Both the position numbers and the translations under genes were made by a program. 64,000 bases of DNA from Alphaproteobacteria bacterium (GTDB lineage Bacteria; Pseudomonadota; Alphaproteobacteria; CACIAM-22H2). The stretch spans positions 186,001 through 250,000 of the forward strand of contig JAEULA010000089.1 in NCBI GenBank assembly GCA_016793165.1, given 5' to 3'. Numbering within the stretch: position 1 is the stretch's first letter; every line of letters starts with the position of its first letter. Positions 60,393-64,000 of this stretch are shown here, in pieces. A model generated the notes under the pieces. The model was not told the DNA's origin and ran no database searches. It worked only from the letters and a program-made list of their open reading frames with translations.

Positions 60393-61783
60393 GCCGCGGC
60401 CCCCTGACGCTGGCCGCAGCCGGCAAGGCGCTCGATTCCGGACGGACCTCGGCGGCGGCGCTGCTCGAGGATTCGCTCGCGCGCATTGCCGCGCACGACA
60501 AGGATCTCAACAGCTTCGTGCTTCTGACGCAGGCGCGCGCGCGGCGTGCCGCGGCGGCGGCCGACGCCGCGATCAAGCGCGGCAGGCGGAGCGGCCCGCT
60601 GCACGGCGTGCCCTTCGCGTTGAAGGACATCTACTCGACGGCCGGCGTGCGCACGACCGCGCACTCGCGCGTGCTGATCGGCAACGTGCCCAGGCGCAAC
60701 GCGCCGACGGTGCAGCGACTGCTCGATGCCGGCGGGGTGATGGTCGGCAAGCTCGCGACGCATGAATTCGCGACCGGCGGCCCCGCCTATGACGGCCCGT
60801 TCCCGCCGGCGCGCAATCCGTGGGACATCGCCCACTTCACCGGCGGCTCCTCGAGCGGCTCGGCGGCCGCGGTGGCTGCCGGCCTCGTGCCGCTGGCGAT
60901 GGGCTCCGACACTTCGGGCTCGATCCGCGGGCCGGCGGCTTTCTGCGGCATTGCCGGCTTCAAGCCGACCTACGGGCTCGTGCCGCGGACCGGCGTCGTT
61001 CCGCTCGCCTTCTCGCTCGACCATTGCGGGCCGATGGCCTGGACGGTCGAGGACTGCGCGCTGGCGATGAACGTCCTCGCCGGCCCCGATGCCGGGGATC
61101 CGGCGAGCGTGCCGCATCCCGGAATCGATTTCGACAGGGCTTCGCGCGGGTCGGTCGCCGGCATGCGCATCGGCGTCGTGCGGCACTTCTGGGAGGAGGA
61201 CGTCGAGGGCGAACCCGAAGCCGTGGCGGCGATCGAGGACTCGCTCAAGGTGCTGCGCAAGCTCGGCGCCAGGCTCACGACGATCCGCCTGCCGCCGCAT
61301 GCCGACTGGGACGCATGCTGCCGCGTGCTGCTCTATGCCGAGGCCTATGCGATCCACGAGCACGACCTGAAGACCCAGCCGCAGAGCTATGCCGAGATCA
61401 CGCGAACGCGGCTCATGACCGGCGCGGCGCTCACCGGCGCCGACGTGATCCACGGCCTGCGGTGGCGCCGCCAGCTCAATCGCGCCTATGCCGAGGCGAC
61501 GGCGGGGGTCGATGCCGTCGTGACGGCATGCTCGCTCGCTCCGGCGCCGCTGCTCGATCCGCTGACGTCGCCGCCGTACTTCACCACGCGCGGCAAGCTG
61601 ATCATGACGCCGTTCAGCCTCACCGGCGCGCCGGCGCTGAGCGTCTGCGCGGGCTTCACGAACCAGGGCATGCCGCTGAGCCTGCAGATCGCCGGCAAGC
61701 CCTTCGACGATGCCAAGGTCCTGCGTGTCGGACGCGCCTACGAGCGCGCGACGCCATGGCGGGAGCGACGGCCCGCGCTCTGA
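60389..61783 (+). CDS. Amidase signature family protein
   Basis: A 464-aa amidase. The Ser-cisSer-Lys triad is complete: Lys in FALKDIYSTAG, cis-Ser in TGGSSSGSAAAVAAG and nucleophile in GSDTSGSIRGPAAFCGIAGFKPT. This family includes GatA, biuret hydrolase subunits and aryl-acyl amidases. The C-terminal end, TGAPALSVCAGFTNQGMPLSLQIAGKPFDD, is normal. The ATG at 60389 overlaps the small basic gene by four bases. The substrate amide is unknown. Confidence 0.92.
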   Translation: MSRGPLTLAAAGKALDSGRTSAAALLEDSLARIAAHDKDLNSFVLLTQARARRAAAAADAAIKRGRRSGPLHGVPFALKDIYSTAGVRTTAHSRVLIGNVPRRNAPTVQRLLDAGGVMVGKLATHEFATGGPAYDGPFPPARNPWDIAHFTGGSSSGSAAAVAAGLVPLAMGSDTSGSIRGPAAFCGIAGFKPTYGLVPRTGVVPLAFSLDHCGPMAWTVEDCALAMNVLAGPDAGDPASVPHPGIDFDRASRGSVAGMRIGVVRHFWEEDVEGEPEAVAAIEDSLKVLRKLGARLTTIRLPPHADWDACCRVLLYAEAYAIHEHDLKTQPQSYAEITRTRLMTGAALTGADVIHGLRWRRQLNRAYAEATAGVDAVVTACSLAPAPLLDPLTSPPYFTTRGKLIMTPFSLTGAPALSVCAGFTNQGMPLSLQIAGKPFDDAKVLRVGRAYERATPWRERRPAL

Positions 61784-62645
61784 GCGGCCCCGAGCGGCGG
61801 ATCAAGGGCGGGCGACGGCGACGTCGCTCGCTTCCGCTGCGGTATCGCCGCATCGCCCGGAGCCGGTGTTGACAGGAGCGTCGGCAGCGACGCGGCAATC
61901 GGGCCTGGCGGCGATCTCGAGCGGCCAGGCAACGAGGCGCACCGGATGCTGCGGTCGGAGTCCCGATCGAAGCGGACGACCGCTCCCGTCATCGTGAGCG
62001 GAACCGGCGGCCCCGTTGTCGACGTCGTGCGGCGCACGCATTCCCGGGCGCGACTGCGCGACCGGCGACCCGGCCGCTTCCGGAAGGGTGATCGAGGTTC
62101 GACCAGGCGCCGCCAGGGAGATTGCCGCCATCGCAAAGGCGGTCAACAGCAGCGCATGGCGGAGCTGGGTCAGCGCGACACGTTCGAAGCGCAGCCACCA
62201 GATCGGGCTGTGCCGGCGTCGCGACCTCGCGCGGGAGGCGGCCGGGCGATCCGATGCGGCCGCGGCGATGTCGCGCGGCGCTGGCGGGAGATCCGGGAGG
62301 CCGGCGTTCGGATCGCTCGGTTGCAGCGCAGCCAGCGGTTGCCGTGAAGTGCGGCTGCGGACAGATGCCTGTGCGCCGTGGGCGATGCGCGACATCGTGC
62401 AATGCATCCTTCCCCGTCCTCCGTGCGGCCGCGATGGCCGAGGCCCTGATGGGCGTTGCCGGAGATCGAGCAACATGCGTGCCACGCGGCGGGTCACGTC
62501 GCGCGTTGCGGCATAACGGTGATTTCGACTCTTCCACCGATCGGGTGGGGCCGATGGGGCAAATCACGCAGTGCTCCGCGGCGACTTCACCCAGTGCGAA
62601 GCCGGCCGCAGGCCGCGCCGACCTGACGTTGCGTCGCGACCGGCT
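61784..62645. other. 862-bp gap with one doubtful open frame
   Basis: Apart from the doubtful minus-strand frame at 61802-62407, no gene, repeat or clear promoter was seen. Bases 62408-62645 hold nothing recognisable. Confidence 0.5.
61802..62407 (-). CDS. Possible single-helix membrane protein, doubtful
   Basis: A 201-codon open frame with one plausible membrane segment (LRHALLLTAFAMAAISLAAPG near residues 80-100) and a preceding proline-rich stretch. A GGAGG...GGGGAAGG purine stretch lies upstream of the ATG at 62407. Residue use is rather Arg/Pro-rich, and no family was recognised, so it may be a chance open frame. It is the only candidate gene in the 862-base gap between the amidase and the hydrolase. 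Confidence 0.3.
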   Translation of the reverse strand: MHCTMSRIAHGAQASVRSRTSRQPLAALQPSDPNAGLPDLPPAPRDIAAAASDRPAASRARSRRRHSPIWWLRFERVALTQLRHALLLTAFAMAAISLAAPGRTSITLPEAAGSPVAQSRPGMRAPHDVDNGAAGSAHDDGSGRPLRSGLRPQHPVRLVAWPLEIAARPDCRVAADAPVNTGSGRCGDTAAEASDVAVARP

Positions 62646-63515
62646 TCACGCGACGTAGGTCGTAAGCTCCGGAAGGGCGAGGCGACCCGAGGCGGGACCG
62701 ATCGGCGGCATCGCGTGCAGGGCCGATCGCGCGAAGCCGGCGATGAGATCCGCGACGCCGCGCGGATCCTCCCAATGCGGCGCGTGTCCGGCACCGTCGA
62801 TCGTGATGCGCTCGGCGCCGGGCAGGAACGCCTGCAGGCGGCGCTGTTCGGCGGCATCGCTGAACGTGTCGCGGTCGCCGCGGATCAGGAGCGCCGGCAC
62901 CGCGATGCGCGCGAGCGAGCGGCTGAAGTCCTCGTCGAGCAGGCCGCGCAGGGTCTGCGTCCAGACGCGCGCCGGAAGCTTGAGGCTCTCGGTCACCACC
63001 GTGTCGAGGAAGGCTGCCGGAACCGGGCGGGCGAGCGTGCTCTCCTGGAACGCGCGCGACATCGCGGGATCGACGGGGTCGACCAGATCCGCGATCGTCT
63101 CGCGCCAGAACGCCTCGACGACGGCATTGCCGCGCAGCGCGGCGAAGCCGCCGATCAGCGCCAGGCCGGCGACGCGGTCGGGCCGGGTCAGGGCATAGCG
63201 CGTAGCGACGAGGCTTCCCATGGAATGACCGACGAGCACGGCGCGCGGCACCTCGAGCCGCTCCATGACCGCGGCGAGATCGTCGACGAGATCGTCGATG
63301 CGATAGCCCGTGCGCGGCTTGTCGGAATCGCCGTGGCCGCGATGGCTGAAGGCGATGCAGCGGCGATCCGGCGGCATGTGCGCGAGCATGGGGGCGAAGG
63401 CGCGCCGCGAGTCGGTGTAGCCGTGCAGGAAGACGATCGCGTCGCCGCTGCGCGGTCCATGCGCGACGGCATCGACGTGAAGGCCGGCGGCGGTGCGAAG
63501 GACGTGGTGGATCAT
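62646..63515 (-). CDS. Alpha/beta hydrolase
   Basis: A 289-aa hydrolase. The nucleophile Ser is in VLVGHSMGSLVATRYAL, the oxyanion region is AIVFLHGYTDSRRAF, the acid is in LIRGDRDTFSD and the histidine in GAGHAPHWEDP. It looks cytoplasmic. Such enzymes include haloalkane-, ester- and C-C-bond hydrolases, so the substrate is open. The ATG at 63515 is clear. It is 73 bases downstream of the truncated TPR-type gene on the same strand. Confidence 0.9.
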   Translation of the reverse strand: MIHHVLRTAAGLHVDAVAHGPRSGDAIVFLHGYTDSRRAFAPMLAHMPPDRRCIAFSHRGHGDSDKPRTGYRIDDLVDDLAAVMERLEVPRAVLVGHSMGSLVATRYALTRPDRVAGLALIGGFAALRGNAVVEAFWRETIADLVDPVDPAMSRAFQESTLARPVPAAFLDTVVTESLKLPARVWTQTLRGLLDEDFSRSLARIAVPALLIRGDRDTFSDAAEQRRLQAFLPGAERITIDGAGHAPHWEDPRGVADLIAGFARSALHAMPPIGPASGRLALPELTTYVA

Positions 63516-63588
63516 GGCTTCGTGCTCCCCGGTCTCGGCGTGCGGGCGGCGGGGCCCGGAGGCGCCGAGGACCTCCGGGCCCGTACCG

Positions 63589-64000
63589 TCAGGCGGCCTT
63601 GGCGCGGGCCATGGCGCGGTCGGCGAGCCAGCGGTTCCACGGGCTGGACGGCTTCACGGCCATGCGCTCGGCGGTGAGCGCCCGGGCGAGCGCGTCCTCG
63701 CCCGCGCGCAGCGCCGACTCGATCAGCGTGAGGTCGATCAGGTCGCGCTGGGCGTGGCTGCCGCCGAACCGGGCGGCGATGTTGCGCGCCGGGCGGAGCA
63801 GGCGGATGGCCGTCCCGTGGTCGCCGTCGCCGAATGCCCGGATCGCCTGCGTGACCGGCGCGCCGACCTCGCGGATGAACGCCGCATTGTCGTCGCCGTC
63901 GCGCTTCGGCGCCGCCTGCAGCGCGAGCACGGCATCGCCATCGGCGCGGCGGCCCGCGCCGACGAAGGCCATCATCGCGTGCGCGTCGTTGAACGCGTAG
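63589..64000 (-). CDS. TPR-type protein, C-terminal part (truncated by window edge)
   Basis: The last 137 codons of a larger gene that runs off the right end. The repeat-like helices VTQAIRAFGDGDHGTAIRLL and AQRDLIDLTLIESALRAGEDALARAL match the StaR-like/TTC38 tetratricopeptide family, whose ending near KPSSPWNRWLADRA is characteristic. The N-terminal half cannot be seen. Function is unknown, with protein binding likely. Confidence 0.65.
   Translation of the reverse strand, partial: YAFNDAHAMMAFVGAGRRADGDAVLALQAAPKRDGDDNAAFIREVGAPVTQAIRAFGDGDHGTAIRLLRPARNIAARFGGSHAQRDLIDLTLIESALRAGEDALARALTAERMAVKPSSPWNRWLADRAMARAKAA

Noticed and set aside
1-64000. CRISPR arrays, tRNAs, rRNAs, insertion sequences or phage genes
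   Set aside because: No repeated spacer pattern, cloverleaf, transposase or integrase sequence was found by reading the window; short tRNA genes could be missed without a covariance search.

Overview
The window is about 70% GC by eye and densely coded, with short intergenic gaps and frequent 4-base start/stop overlaps (GTGA or ATGA). The gene content suggests an alphaproteobacterium, possibly Rhodospirillales- or Reyranella-like, although a GC-rich betaproteobacterium cannot be excluded. Clues are a tripartite tricarboxylate (Tct/Bug) transporter, a DUF3422 protein, CaiB/BaiF CoA-transferase, many TauD-type dioxygenases, SnoaL-like small proteins and PEP-CTERM proteins. No rRNA, tRNA, CRISPR array, transposase, phage gene or replication origin was recognised. 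It reads as an ordinary chromosomal catabolic and transport region.

Layout. 1-7140: a DUF169 protein, a TPM-domain membrane protein with a small membrane partner, a RidA-like protein, a MoaD/ThiS-like carrier upstream of an Asp-box beta-propeller, then a solute-binding protein and an MFS exporter. 7146-16229: a long minus-strand run holding two Fe(II)/2-oxoglutarate dioxygenases, a glutamine amidotransferase, a coiled-coil membrane protein, an SMP-30 lactonase, a flavin reductase, a DUF3574 lipoprotein, a CoA-transferase, two SnoaL-like proteins and a short-chain dehydrogenase. 16427-27197: a DHP-decarboxylase-like protein, a dihaem cytochrome c, a PhyH dioxygenase coupled to a C39-type peptidase, DUF3422, a ThDP enzyme, a D-2-hydroxyacid dehydrogenase, an O-methyltransferase and an acyl-CoA synthetase. 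27334-30445: a Bug receptor divergent from tctB-tctA.

30473-42946: a degenerate amidohydrolase, a nucleoside hydrolase overlapping a peptide-type binding protein, another TauD paralogue, a DUF2161 nuclease-fold protein, a methyltransferase, a GFA-like and GNAT pair, a SelA-like PLP enzyme with an added beta domain, a secreted esterase, a small secreted protein, NIPSNAP and a class III aminotransferase. 43141-51693: an MFS protein, cyclopropane fatty acid synthase, two PEP-CTERM genes (one broken by two single-base frameshifts), an ABC_sub_bind protein, MmcQ/YjbR and a B12-radical SAM enzyme. 52652-64000: an IlvD/Edd dehydratase, GNAT, a threonine-synthase-like enzyme, an aldo/keto reductase, MFS, TauD, an amidase preceded by an overlapping 61-aa basic protein, an alpha/beta hydrolase and the C-terminal end of a TPR-type protein.

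The genes fit uptake of small organic acids and peptides followed by oxidation, CoA activation and hydrolysis. Several binding proteins have no permease in view. The least explained items are a dispersed double-hairpin repeat placed just after stop codons (40834-49180), a cluster of three palindromes in an empty 958-bp gap (52208-52269), the MoaD-like/Asp-box pair, the amidase-coupled small protein, the amidohydrolase without its metal-binding histidines, and a 9-base homopolymer between the ribosome binding site and start of the cytochrome gene.
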